This document shows, piece by piece, positions 33,198 through 41,891 of a DNA stretch of 64,000 nucleotides. The stretch's first letter is position 1; every line of letters begins with the position of its first letter. The stretch comes from an uncultured Eubacteriales bacterium (GTDB lineage Bacteria > Bacillota > Clostridia > Christensenellales > CAG-138). Under the pieces are notes generated by a model. The model searched no databases. It saw only the letters and a list, made by a program, of their open reading frames with translations, and was not told the DNA's origin. Both the position numbers and the translations under genes were made by a program. The stretch is from the NCBI GenBank assembly GCA_900319345.1, contig ONNZ01000005.1, positions 1-64,000 on the forward strand. Reading direction: 5' to 3'.

Positions 33198-34238
33198 TCA
33201 CTCCGTCACTTTGGTCTTCCCCGCCAGGACGTTCCGATAGTCCTCCAGGTTCTTCCGCAGCAGGTTCGGGATATCCAGCTCGTAGGGGCACTTGCTGACG
33301 CACTGGCGGCAGTCCACACACTCGTCGATCTTTTCCATCTCCACCTGCCACTTTTCGCTGAGCCAGCCGGCGCTGGGAGCACGGCGGATCATCAGCGACA
33401 TGCGGTTGCAGTCGCTGATCTTGATGCCCACCGTGCAGGGCAGGCAGTAGCCGCAGCCACGGCAGAATGAGCCCATGAGCTCCTGCCGCTCGCTAGCGAT
33501 ATAGGCCAGCAGCTCGTCGTCCATTTGGGGCGTATCGTCCATAAAGGACAGCCAATCGTCCAGCTCCCTCTCCCGCTGGATGCCCCAGATGGGGATCAGC
33601 CCGTCGAATTGGCTCACGAAGGCCATGGCCGCCTTGGCGTTGGTGATGAGGCCGCCAGCCAGGCCTTTCATGCACACGAAGCCCATGTTGTGCTGCTGAC
33701 AGGCGGCCAACAGCTCCAGCTCCTTATCCTCTGCTAAGTAGCTCATGGGGTACTGCAGGGTCTCGTAGAGCCCGCTTTCCACCACCTCCCGGGCTACGCC
33801 GATCTTGTGGGCGGTGGCGCCGATGTGGCGGATCTTTCCCTGGGCCTTCGCCTCCAGCATGGCCTCGTACATGCCCGTGCCGTCCCCAGGCCGGTAGCAT
33901 TGGGACAGGTTGTGGAACTGGTATACGTCGATATAGTCCGTCTTCAAAAGTTTCAGAGAGGTCTCCAGATCCTGCCAGAACCCCTCGGGAGTCTTGGCGT
34001 GGGTCTTGGTGGCGATATATACTTCCTCCCGCTTCAGCCAGCCGTCGCCGAAGGCGGCGCCCAGCTTCTCCTCGCTGTCCGTATAGCCGCGAGCGGTGTC
34101 GAAGTACCGCATGCCGCCCTCGTAGGCCCGCCGCAGGAGCTTCACGGCCTTCTCTTTCGAGATGCGCTGGATGGGCAGTGCCCCGAATCCATTCTGCGGG
34201 ACCACGATCCCGGTGTTTCCCAGGGTGATGTTCTTCAT
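33198..34238 (-). CDS. Aldo/keto reductase with C-terminal 4Fe-4S motifs
   Basis: This 346-residue protein has an aldo/keto reductase barrel (YFDTARGYTDSEEKLG, VYIATKTHAK, VYQFHNLS). Its cysteine-rich tail has CRGCGYCLPC and CVDCRQCVSKCP, which fit iron-sulfur clusters. The start at 34238 is supported by AAGGAGAATATGGT. It belongs to the compact run between a radical SAM gene and DUF4298; its substrate is unknown. It is a second copy of the architecture at 24133-25257 but clearly divergent. Confidence 0.89.
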   Translation of the reverse strand: MKNITLGNTGIVVPQNGFGALPIQRISKEKAVKLLRRAYEGGMRYFDTARGYTDSEEKLGAAFGDGWLKREEVYIATKTHAKTPEGFWQDLETSLKLLKTDYIDVYQFHNLSQCYRPGDGTGMYEAMLEAKAQGKIRHIGATAHKIGVAREVVESGLYETLQYPMSYLAEDKELELLAACQQHNMGFVCMKGLAGGLITNAKAAMAFVSQFDGLIPIWGIQRERELDDWLSFMDDTPQMDDELLAYIASERQELMGSFCRGCGYCLPCTVGIKISDCNRMSLMIRRAPSAGWLSEKWQVEMEKIDECVDCRQCVSKCPYELDIPNLLRKNLEDYRNVLAGKTKVTE

Positions 34239-34261
34239 ACCATATTCTCCTTGTGCTTTGC

Positions 34262-35263
34262 TCAATATCTACGGCTGCCGCTCTGCCGCTCGTCCGTTAC
34301 GTCATACACCTCTATGCCGAACTCCCTGGCGTACTGCTGCCGACAGCGGTGAAACAGGTCCCGGCGGCTGTACAGCTTGTCCCCTGCCTTGTCTCCATAC
34401 CGGTCCAAAAGCTCTTTGAAAGACGGGAAAGCGGCATAATAGGCATCGTCCAGTGCTTCCACTTCGGCGATGATCTCGGAGAAGGGGGTCTGCACAAATC
34501 GTTCTATATTCTCCTCGGTCAAAGAGATGATCAGCGTCCTGCTCTGCTCCGGGTCCCCGCCCCCTATCTTACACCATTCCGCCTCGGTTTGGTAGACCTT
34601 TCGGTTCAATTTCGCTTTTGCGGATTCGCTAAGCCTGGGAAGATCGTCCAGGGAAAGGCGGACGCTTTCCAAAGAAACCCCTCTCCCCTCCCTATGGGGG
34701 ATGAACAGGCGGACATCCTTTGCGCCGTGAGCCTCCAACACATCGATCAGCTCGTCGGCTTGCCCTACGTTCTCCTGGGTCAGCGGGATTATAACGCTCA
34801 CTATGAACTCCATCTGCGCTGCATGGCTCACCATGCGCAACAAGTGGGCGTGATCTCCCTTTCGCCCGGCAAATCGATCATGATACGCTTCCGTCCCGTA
34901 GAAGGTGAAATTCAGCTCCTCTACCCCATGGTCCTTCAACCCGGCAAGCCGATCCTTCATCTCCCCTTCCTCTCGAAAAGCCAAGCCGTCGCATTGAAGA
35001 AACTTTCCGCTCACGGAGCCGATGCGGTTCATAAAGTCGATGGCATCCAGCAGACGGGGGTGCTCCATGCTGTACCCGAAGGAAAAGTTAAATTTTAGTT
35101 CAGGACGCTCCTGTCTTATCCAGGTATAGAATCGCTCCGCAAGCCGCTGGCTGCGGTCATAGTCTGCGCCAACGGTTTTGCCGTCCCAACGCAACAGACA
35201 ATACCGACAGCGACAGGCACATGGCACGCACAGCGTTTGCAGCATCACGCTTTTGGTTTCCAT
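34262..35263 (-). CDS. Radical SAM protein
   Basis: This 333-residue protein carries the cluster motif CACRCRYC (CxxxCxxC) near the N-terminus, inside a cysteine-rich segment CVPCACRCRYC. The rest lacks a recognised auxiliary-cluster domain. Three ATG codons stand in a row after GGAGGG; the third (35263) has the best spacing and is used. The neighbouring GNAT acetyltransferase and aldo/keto reductase suggest small-molecule or peptide modification, but this is inference. Confidence 0.8.
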   Translation of the reverse strand: METKSVMLQTLCVPCACRCRYCLLRWDGKTVGADYDRSQRLAERFYTWIRQERPELKFNFSFGYSMEHPRLLDAIDFMNRIGSVSGKFLQCDGLAFREEGEMKDRLAGLKDHGVEELNFTFYGTEAYHDRFAGRKGDHAHLLRMVSHAAQMEFIVSVIIPLTQENVGQADELIDVLEAHGAKDVRLFIPHREGRGVSLESVRLSLDDLPRLSESAKAKLNRKVYQTEAEWCKIGGGDPEQSRTLIISLTEENIERFVQTPFSEIIAEVEALDDAYYAAFPSFKELLDRYGDKAGDKLYSRRDLFHRCRQQYAREFGIEVYDVTDERQSGSRRY

Positions 35264-35275
35264 CATCATCCCTCC

Positions 35276-35746
35276 TCACTTTAGCTTTTTCTTCAAGAGA
35301 AAGGTCATCTCTTTTTCTGCTTCTATCTCAAATCCCTCGCTGAGGAACAAGCGTATGGCCGGATTGTCCTTAGCGATATCGTCATAGAGAACGTCTATCC
35401 CATTCTTCCTGGCTGATTCACAAAGAAGCCGCAGGCCCTCTCGTCCATATCCCTGCCCGCGGCACGAGGCGAAGACGATCACGTCCGCCAAGCAGATGCC
35501 CTCTTCCTCGTCCCAATGGTAGGCGATCTCGCCCACGAAGCTTCCGGTTTCATCGTCCTTCAGATAGCGATAGAACCGCTTGCCCTCCGGATCACACAAC
35601 CAGCGATCATGCCAGCTTTTCCACTTCTCTTTTGGAAAAGAGATCGTGCCGTCCCAGGCAAGGTTATAGGCCATGGTATCGGGGTCCTCCAGCATCTGCT
35701 GTCGGAACCACAAGTCGTCCATGGATGGCTTGTACAGCGTCAGCAT
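35276..35746 (-). CDS. GNAT family N-acetyltransferase
   Basis: This 156-residue protein has the acetyl-CoA binding block VFASCRGQGYGREGLRLLCE (R/Q-x-x-G-x-G) and DNPAIRLFLSEGFE near the end. The substrate is unknown. GGAGGGGTAGG precedes the ATG, and the preceding gene ends in the TAG within that site, so the two are closely coupled. Confidence 0.88.
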   Translation of the reverse strand: MLTLYKPSMDDLWFRQQMLEDPDTMAYNLAWDGTISFPKEKWKSWHDRWLCDPEGKRFYRYLKDDETGSFVGEIAYHWDEEEGICLADVIVFASCRGQGYGREGLRLLCESARKNGIDVLYDDIAKDNPAIRLFLSEGFEIEAEKEMTFLLKKKLK

Positions 35747-35747
35747 C

Positions 35748-36389
35748 CTACCCCTCCATGGCTTCCAGCATAAGCCGTCCCAGGGAAATTCCCATCCTCT
35801 TTGCCCCAAAGGTCGCCCGCATGAACCCCTCGCAGAGGGCTCCATTGACCTCCATTACATGGATGGGCGGCTGACTTTCTACTGTACGTAGGTTTCTGTT
35901 CTTGTCGCCCATAAGCAGCAAAGCGAATTCTCCGTCCTCCCATTGGATTTCCCATACTGGAACGGTTTGAGGCAAGTCGCACCGAAGGAGGAGCGTTCGG
36001 GCATCCTCTTCTATATGCTCCGCATAGGGTCCTCCATACAAAGGTTCATCCTTGAAACGCTGTCCCAACCTTTTGGCTATCTGGTCCAATCGGCTATAAT
36101 CCACTCCAAGACGACGGTAAACGTCGCCCATGAAGTCCACCAGGAATTCTTCCCCTACAAGGTTTTGCAGCTTGCGCTCCAGCTCGTCTGCATCCTCCAT
36201 CGTAAGGGGGCCGCACGCAGTGAACCTGACTATGATCTGTCCGCCAAAGTATGGCAGGGCGATATACTCCTCCATGCGGACCAAGTCGTCTGTGGATGAA
36301 CGGACCCGTCGATCCAGTTCAGCGATCCTCTCCCGCAGCCAGGATCCGGTCAAAAACAATTCGCAATTCCCATTCGAACTCATCTTCAT
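35748..36389 (-). CDS. Hypothetical protein, possibly DUF3786-like
   Basis: This 213-residue soluble protein (MKMSSNGNCELFLTGSWLRE...) contains LLRCDLPQTVPVWEIQWEDG and EFALLLMGDKN, which faintly recall DUF3786 proteins. I cannot confirm this. Its ATG overlaps the stop of the TIGR04076 gene by four bases (ATGA). A six-base-later ATG (36383) is also possible. Confidence 0.66.
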   Translation of the reverse strand: MKMSSNGNCELFLTGSWLRERIAELDRRVRSSTDDLVRMEEYIALPYFGGQIIVRFTACGPLTMEDADELERKLQNLVGEEFLVDFMGDVYRRLGVDYSRLDQIAKRLGQRFKDEPLYGGPYAEHIEEDARTLLLRCDLPQTVPVWEIQWEDGEFALLLMGDKNRNLRTVESQPPIHVMEVNGALCEGFMRATFGAKRMGISLGRLMLEAMEG

Positions 36390-36634
36390 TCGATCCGTTC
36401 CCCGTGTACCTTCACTCGTCCGCCGTCGGGGCACTGGCCGTCGAAACAGGCGGCTTTTTCCTCTCCATAGTCCAATTCCGCCCCATTGAGCAGAGCGAAG
36501 ACCTGAGGATAGATGGCGTGCCATAGCTCATGACAGATAGGTGGACAAAGTCCCTCCACGACGAATTCATCCCCCGCCTTGCAGCTGCCGTCCCGGCATA
36601 AGCTATCCACGATCGTCAGTTTGACTTTAGACAT
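36386..36634 (-). CDS. TIGR04076 family small protein
   Basis: This 82-residue protein has the pattern of this cysteine-containing family: KVKLTIVDSLCRDG, AGDEFVVEGLCPPICHELWHAIYP, ACFDGQCPDGGRVKVHGERIE. It has five cysteines, so metal or cluster binding is possible. Function unknown. It starts nine bases after the AlkZ-like gene. Confidence 0.82.
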   Translation of the reverse strand: MSKVKLTIVDSLCRDGSCKAGDEFVVEGLCPPICHELWHAIYPQVFALLNGAELDYGEEKAACFDGQCPDGGRVKVHGERIE

Positions 36635-36643
36635 ATTTCCCTC

Positions 36644-37714
36644 CTAAGCTTCCATGAAAAGGATTTCTTTCACCTGGTCGCCAAACACCTCTTTCACCTT
36701 GCGACGGATGGCCGCCTCGTCCTTTTTGAGCCGCTTGTCGAAGGAGGTGACGATGACTTTTTGACCGTCCAGCTTCCACCGGGCCCGGATGCGGCCTCGG
36801 ATCAGGATAGACGGGGAGACGATGCCGGAGATGTTGGTCAGCTCCCGTAGGAACCGCCTGTCGATCATGCGCTCCCGGTCCCTGTACCCCAGGACCAGCT
36901 GATCGAAGCCGGGCACCAGGACGCACGCGGGAATTTCCCCGTCCCTGATAGGCTCGTGGAGACTGTAGTACTGCTTGCTGTCGATCGAGGTGCAACATAG
37001 CTCCGGCAGCAGTTCTTGCAGCAGCGGGTCCATATCCGACTTCTTCCAGTTGCTGAAGAAATACCGGCAGTCGGACAGGGTGGCCGGACCGTAGTGATGG
37101 AAGTACCGCCTAAGGAACACCCGCCGAGCCTGGTCCCGATCCAACCACTGGACGGACTTCGGTAGAAAATAGGCCTTCTGGGTTCCCGTGCCGCATACGA
37201 TCCGGCCCCGGCAGACCATCTCCCGGATGAGCCCGCCCCAGCCGTAGAATACCTGGTGGAGCAGCTCCTCCCCCATGCCCTTATGGGCGCAGGCGACTTT
37301 GAGCCCGTCTCGGCTGTTGTTGCCTTTCCCTATCTGCTCCTCAATGAAGGGGGCCCAATACTCGGCGTCCGCCTGGGAGATGCCCCAATACCCATGGACG
37401 AAGGGACCGGCGTTATCATAAGCAGAAAGGTGGAGCCCCAGCTCGTCCTCAGGCACCAGGTGCATGGTGCCCCGATGGGACCATATCTTCACGAGTCCCG
37501 CGAAGGGGTCGGCCTCATGGTAATCTGACGCCCGTATCCTCAGCGACGCCTTGGGATAGTTGGCGAACTGAGCCTGTAGGCCCATCAGGTCGGACACCAC
37601 CCTGTGCGTGTCCGCTTTATCCAGCAGATACAGTCCCTTTAGGGAATTATATAGAAGCATCTCTTTGCCTGTCATGCAAATATGGTTCCCGTTTCGTTTT
37701 TTGTATTCTACCAT
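36644..37714 (-). CDS. AlkZ/YcaQ-like DNA glycosylase (winged-helix, HTH_42)
   Basis: This 356-residue protein has the HTH_42 fold with GLQAQFANYPK, which contains the QxQ catalytic motif of AlkZ-type glycosylases that excise bulky or crosslinked alkyl bases. It also has IWSHRGTMHLVPEDELG and a C-terminal GRIRARWKLDG block. It is the first gene of the compact minus-strand run. The ATG at 37714 has only a weak ribosome-binding site; an ATG at 37675 is an alternative. Substrate inferred from family. Confidence 0.84.
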   Translation of the reverse strand: MVEYKKRNGNHICMTGKEMLLYNSLKGLYLLDKADTHRVVSDLMGLQAQFANYPKASLRIRASDYHEADPFAGLVKIWSHRGTMHLVPEDELGLHLSAYDNAGPFVHGYWGISQADAEYWAPFIEEQIGKGNNSRDGLKVACAHKGMGEELLHQVFYGWGGLIREMVCRGRIVCGTGTQKAYFLPKSVQWLDRDQARRVFLRRYFHHYGPATLSDCRYFFSNWKKSDMDPLLQELLPELCCTSIDSKQYYSLHEPIRDGEIPACVLVPGFDQLVLGYRDRERMIDRRFLRELTNISGIVSPSILIRGRIRARWKLDGQKVIVTSFDKRLKKDEAAIRRKVKEVFGDQVKEILFMEA

Positions 37715-37745
37715 ATCTATCCCGTCAGGGCAAATAAAACCTGAA

Positions 37746-37777
37746 GGTTGTACAACCAGGTGGGAGTATGGTATACT
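37746..37777 (+). promoter_or_regulatory. Adenine deaminase promoter with palindromic operator candidate
   Basis: TTGTAC (37748-37753) and TATACT (37772-37777) are 18 bases apart. The -35 box lies inside the perfect 12-base palindrome GGTTGTACAACC (37746-37757), a position where a repressor dimer could block polymerase. Confidence 0.6.
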
Positions 37778-37804
37778 TTACCCAGTAAACAGGAGGTGAA
37801 CGGG

Positions 37805-39604
37805 ATGCTGAACAAATTCTGCAAGAAGCCCCTTTATGAAGTGACCCAGACCATGGCCCGGGTGGCTATGGGCGTGGAGAAAGCGGAGCTGGTCATTAAG
37901 AACGCCAAGCTGGTGAACGTCTGCACCGCCGAGATCCAGGAGGGGATCGACGTAGCCATCGCCCAGGGCCGGATCGCCCTCGTGGGCGACGCCGCCCACT
38001 GCATCGGCGAGAACACCAAGGTCATCGACGCCGCGGGCCAATACATCGCGCCGGGCTTTATGGACGCCCACATCCATGTGGAATCCTCCATGATCAGCGT
38101 GGGCGAATACGCCCGGGCGGTGGTGCCCCACGGGACCACCGGCATCTTCATGGACCCCCACGAGATCTGCAACGTCTGCGGGCCTGAGGGTGTGAAGGCC
38201 ATGATCGACGACGCCAAGCGCGCCCCCCTCAAGGCCATGTCCAATGTTCCCTCCTGCGTGCCCGCCGTGGCGGGCTTCGAGGACACGGGCTCCCACATCG
38301 GCCCCGAGGAGGTCCGTGAGATGATGACCTGGGACGGCATCATGGGTCTTGGGGAGATGATGAGCTTCCCCAACGTCCTCTGGGCGGAACCCAACATCCA
38401 CGGGGAGCTGGCGGAAACCTTGAAAGCGGATCAGATCATCACCGGCCACTACTCCGTGCCCGACACAGGCATGGGTCTCAACGCCTATATCGCCTCCGGT
38501 GTCCGCTGCTGCCACGAATCCACCCGGGCAGAGGACGTACTGGAAAAGATGCGCCGGGGCATGTACGCCCTCATGCGCTACGGCAGCGCCTGGCACGACA
38601 TGCCCGTCATCATCAAGGCGGTGCTGGACAACCATATCGACGACCGCTTCGCCTGCCTCATCTCCGACGACACCCACCCCGATACCCTGATCCAGGACGG
38701 GCATCTCGACCATATCGTCCGCTGTGCCATCAAGGAAGGGCTGGACCCCATCAAGGCCATCCAGTACGTGACCATCAATCCGGCCACCTGCTTTAGGATG
38801 GACCACGAGATGGGCAGCATCGCCCCGGGCAAGTGCGCCGACATCGTGTTCTTCGACGACCTCAACGATATCCGCATCACTCGCACCATCATCGACGGCG
38901 ACGTGGTGGCAGAGAACGGGAAGATGACCGTGGAGATCGGCAAGCCCAACTTCCCTGCCCATATCTACGACACCATGCATGTGGGCCATCCCATCACCGC
39001 TGACAGCTTCAAGATCGCCGCGCCCAAGGACAAGGACGTGGTCAAGACCCGGGTCATCGAGATCATCCCCAACCGGGTTGGCAATTACGAGCGCATCATG
39101 GAGCTGAAGGCCAAGGATGGATATCTGGAGGCCGATCCCGGGCATGACCTGCTGAAGATGGCCGTCTTCGAGCGCCATCACGAGACGGGCACCAAAGGCG
39201 TGGGCTTCCTCAAGGGATTCGGGTTCAAGAAGGGCGCCATGGCCCAGACCGTGGCCCACGACGCCCACAACCTGCTGGTGGCAGGCACCAACGACGAGGA
39301 TATGGCTCTCGCCGCCAACACCCTGATCGTATGCGGCGGCGGCCTCTGCGCCGTGGCGGACGGCAAGGTGCTGGCTCTGGTGCCCCTGCCCATCGCGGGC
39401 CTTATGAACGACCTGCCCGTGGAGGAGATGGCGGACCTGGTTAGCAAGCTCAGCGACGCCTGGCAGCAGATGGGCTGCGTCATCAACTCCCCCTACATGA
39501 CCATGGCCCTCATCCCCCTGGCCTGCCTGCCGGAGCTGCGGCTCACCAACCGAGGCCTGGTGGACTGCCGGACCTTCCAGTTTGTGGACCTGTTCGTGGA
39601 GTAA
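37805..39604 (+). CDS. ade: Adenine deaminase
   Basis: The enzyme converts adenine to hypoxanthine for purine salvage. The 599-residue amidohydrolase has the metal motif GFMDAHIHVESS, PHGTTGIFMDPHEICNV, GLGEMM, and the C-terminal Ade domain (HNLLVAGTNDEDMALA, the Gly-rich stretch at about 39331-39348, and LPLPIAGLMND). Its length matches bacterial Ade. The start at 37805 is fixed by CAGGAGGTGAACGGG; the upstream ATG at 37748 lies in the promoter. Monocistronic. Confidence 0.97.
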   Translation: MLNKFCKKPLYEVTQTMARVAMGVEKAELVIKNAKLVNVCTAEIQEGIDVAIAQGRIALVGDAAHCIGENTKVIDAAGQYIAPGFMDAHIHVESSMISVGEYARAVVPHGTTGIFMDPHEICNVCGPEGVKAMIDDAKRAPLKAMSNVPSCVPAVAGFEDTGSHIGPEEVREMMTWDGIMGLGEMMSFPNVLWAEPNIHGELAETLKADQIITGHYSVPDTGMGLNAYIASGVRCCHESTRAEDVLEKMRRGMYALMRYGSAWHDMPVIIKAVLDNHIDDRFACLISDDTHPDTLIQDGHLDHIVRCAIKEGLDPIKAIQYVTINPATCFRMDHEMGSIAPGKCADIVFFDDLNDIRITRTIIDGDVVAENGKMTVEIGKPNFPAHIYDTMHVGHPITADSFKIAAPKDKDVVKTRVIEIIPNRVGNYERIMELKAKDGYLEADPGHDLLKMAVFERHHETGTKGVGFLKGFGFKKGAMAQTVAHDAHNLLVAGTNDEDMALAANTLIVCGGGLCAVADGKVLALVPLPIAGLMNDLPVEEMADLVSKLSDAWQQMGCVINSPYMTMALIPLACLPELRLTNRGLVDCRTFQFVDLFVE

Positions 39605-39619
39605 CCCAAAGCAAAGGAA

Positions 39620-39656
39620 AAGCGGCTTTCCGATCCGATCGGAGAGCCGCTTGTTT
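39620..39656. terminator. Bidirectional terminator between ade and the radical SAM gene
   Basis: AAGCGGCT-TTCCGATC and GATCGGAG-AGCCGCTT pair in a long stem (39620-39652) with T-rich tails on both sides. Confidence 0.88.
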
Positions 39657-40534
39657 TATAGATCGAACAGGCTCATCTTGGCCTTGTTCTCGGGGAAGTC
39701 GTACATATATTCGAAGCACGCCTCCGGGGTGGCCAGGATATCGTTTTTGTCACAGATACTGTGAAGCAGCTTCCTTAGCTCCTTCGCCCGGGGGCTGGGC
39801 AGCTCGTAGGCGTTGCCGTACGTTCGGATATAGCGCTCCTTCATGCTCGGGAAATGCCGGTCCAGGGCCGCGTAGTAGTATTCCCGATCCCCTTCCCGCA
39901 ACGTCAGGCCCATGCCGAAATCGATTACGCCCTTGACGCCTACCCGGACGCACTCCTTCAGGATGGCTTCGACGTTCTCCGGCGTGTCGTTGATAAAGGG
40001 CAGGATGGGTGTGAGCCACACCACGGTGGGTATCCCCCGCTCCTGCATACGTTCCAGCACCTCGATCCGCCGTTTTGTGTTGCACACATTAGGTTCTAAA
40101 ATGCTGCACAGTTCGTCGTCGTATGTAGTCAGCGTCATCTGCACCACGCATTTAGCCGACCAATTGATCTCGTCCAGCAGGTCCAGGTCCCGCAGTATCC
40201 TGTCCGACTTGGTCTGGATGGCCACGCCGAAGCCGTACCTTTGTAGGACTTCAAGGCACCGCCGAGTGAGCCCCAACTGCTCCTCGCAGTGCATGTAGGG
40301 GTCAGACATGGACCCGGTGCCGATCATGCACCTCTTTCGCTTCGATTGCAGGGCCTTTTCCAGCAGCTCCGGAGCGTTCCGCTTTACCTCGATATCTTCA
40401 AACAGGTGCGTGAACTGATAGCACCGGCTGCGGCTGTCGCAGTACACGCAGCCGTGGGTGCAGCCCCGGTATATGTTCATACCGAGATGTCCCCCGCTAC
40501 CGGTCAATATTCCCTTGGCGTCTACAAAGTGCAT
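39656..40534 (-). CDS. Radical SAM protein, SplB-like family
   Basis: This 292-residue protein has the cluster motif YRGCTHGCVYC (CxxxCxxC) and GTGSMSDPYMHCEEQLGLTR, as in the SPL/Rv2578c-like radical SAM family. It does not contain the full spore photoproduct lyase C-terminus, so I do not call it SplB. It starts seven bases after rlmD, in the dnaE-rlmD run, with no clear ribosome-binding site. Confidence 0.86.
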   Translation of the reverse strand: MHFVDAKGILTGSGGHLGMNIYRGCTHGCVYCDSRSRCYQFTHLFEDIEVKRNAPELLEKALQSKRKRCMIGTGSMSDPYMHCEEQLGLTRRCLEVLQRYGFGVAIQTKSDRILRDLDLLDEINWSAKCVVQMTLTTYDDELCSILEPNVCNTKRRIEVLERMQERGIPTVVWLTPILPFINDTPENVEAILKECVRVGVKGVIDFGMGLTLREGDREYYYAALDRHFPSMKERYIRTYGNAYELPSPRAKELRKLLHSICDKNDILATPEACFEYMYDFPENKAKMSLFDL

Positions 40535-40541
40535 GGATGGG

Positions 40542-41891
40542 TCAGGGACGCGTCAGCAAGCAAACTGATTCTACATGCCCGCAGCGGGGGAACATATCCA
40601 CGGGCTGGACGGCTTGGACGGTGAAGCCGCCGGCGGTGAGGAGCTTCACGTCCCGGGCCAAGGTGGCGGGGTTGCAGGAGACATAGACCATGCGCTGGGC
40701 GCCGGAGGCAAGGATGGCGTCGATGACCTGGGAGTCGCAGCCCTTGCGGGGCGGGTCCACGGTGAGACAGTCGATGGTTTGGCCATCCGCCACCAGCCTG
40801 GGCAGGGCGTCCTCCGCAGGCGCGCAGAGGAAGGAAGCGTTCCGAATGCCGTTCCTGGCGGCGTTCTCCCTGGCGTTCTCCACCGCCTCTGGGACCACTT
40901 CGATGCCGATGACCTTCCCGGCCTTCCGGGCCAGGAGCAGGCTGATGGTGCCGATGCCGCAGTAGACGTCGGCTACGGTTTCGGTAGGCTGAGGAGAAAG
41001 CAGCTCCAGGGCGGCCCCATAGAGCTTTTGAGTCTGCACCGGATTCACCTGCAGGAAGGACCGTGGACTCACCTCGAAATCAAGGCCACATAAGGTCTCT
41101 CGCAGGGTGGGTTTGCCGGATAGCAGGGTGAAGCTGTCACCGAAGATCACGTTGGTGTTTCTATCGTTCTGGTTCCAACAGACGCTTTCCGCGAAGGACA
41201 GGGCGTCCACCAGCTCCTTTTTGTGGGAGAGTTCACCCCGGGTGACGACGACGATCATCAGCTCCCCGGCGGTGGTCACCCGGGCCACGGCGTGGCGCAG
41301 GCACCCCTTCCCCGTCCCCTCGTCGTAGGGTTGTATAGCATACCTCTCGGCCCAGATCTTTACAGCGTTGACGGCGTCGCAGACCTGTTTTTGTTCGATG
41401 AGGCAATCGTCAACAGCTACCAGCCGATGACTCCGGGGGACGTAGAACCCGAAGGCCGGGCCCCGATCCGTCATGCCGTAGGGGAAAGCGCCCTTGTTCC
41501 GATACCGGTCCGGCGCATCCATGCCCAGGATAGGCCGCAGGGGCACGTTTTGCAGCCCGCCCAGCCGCGTCATGGCCTCCGCCACCTGCTGCTCCTTGAT
41601 GCGCAGCTCCTCCTCGTAGGACACGTGACCGAAGGCGCAGCCCCCGCAGCGGGCATAGACGGTGCAGTTGGGTTCCACCCGATGGGGCGAGGGCGCCATC
41701 ACGTCCAGCAGCTTTCCAATGGCATAGGAGGCGGTGACTTTGATGATGTGCACCCGCACCCGTTCCCCTGCCAGCGCGCCGGGCACGAACACGGCGAAGC
41801 CGTCCACCCGGCCTACGCCCGCCCCCTCCAGGGTGACGCTGTGGATGGTCAGCTCCAATTCCTCGTTCTTTTCTATAGGCGGTCTGTTCAT
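40542..41891 (-). CDS. rlmD: 23S rRNA (uracil-5-)-methyltransferase RlmD-like
   Basis: The enzyme methylates uracil C5 in 23S rRNA (or tRNA in TrmA-like Gram-positive relatives). The 449-residue protein has an N-terminal TRAM domain (about 5-65), an iron-sulfur cysteine set (CTVYARCGGC), the SAM site VADVYCGIGTISLLLA, VDPPRKGC and the catalytic region VSCNPATLARD. It overlaps dnaE by four bases (ATGA). Confidence 0.92.
   Translation of the reverse strand: MNRPPIEKNEELELTIHSVTLEGAGVGRVDGFAVFVPGALAGERVRVHIIKVTASYAIGKLLDVMAPSPHRVEPNCTVYARCGGCAFGHVSYEEELRIKEQQVAEAMTRLGGLQNVPLRPILGMDAPDRYRNKGAFPYGMTDRGPAFGFYVPRSHRLVAVDDCLIEQKQVCDAVNAVKIWAERYAIQPYDEGTGKGCLRHAVARVTTAGELMIVVVTRGELSHKKELVDALSFAESVCWNQNDRNTNVIFGDSFTLLSGKPTLRETLCGLDFEVSPRSFLQVNPVQTQKLYGAALELLSPQPTETVADVYCGIGTISLLLARKAGKVIGIEVVPEAVENARENAARNGIRNASFLCAPAEDALPRLVADGQTIDCLTVDPPRKGCDSQVIDAILASGAQRMVYVSCNPATLARDVKLLTAGGFTVQAVQPVDMFPRCGHVESVCLLTRP

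Noticed and set aside
37778-39268. A 496-codon minus-strand frame inside adenine deaminase
   Set aside because: Adenine deaminase is unmistakable on the plus strand; the antisense frame is His/Gly/Val-rich and has no start context.
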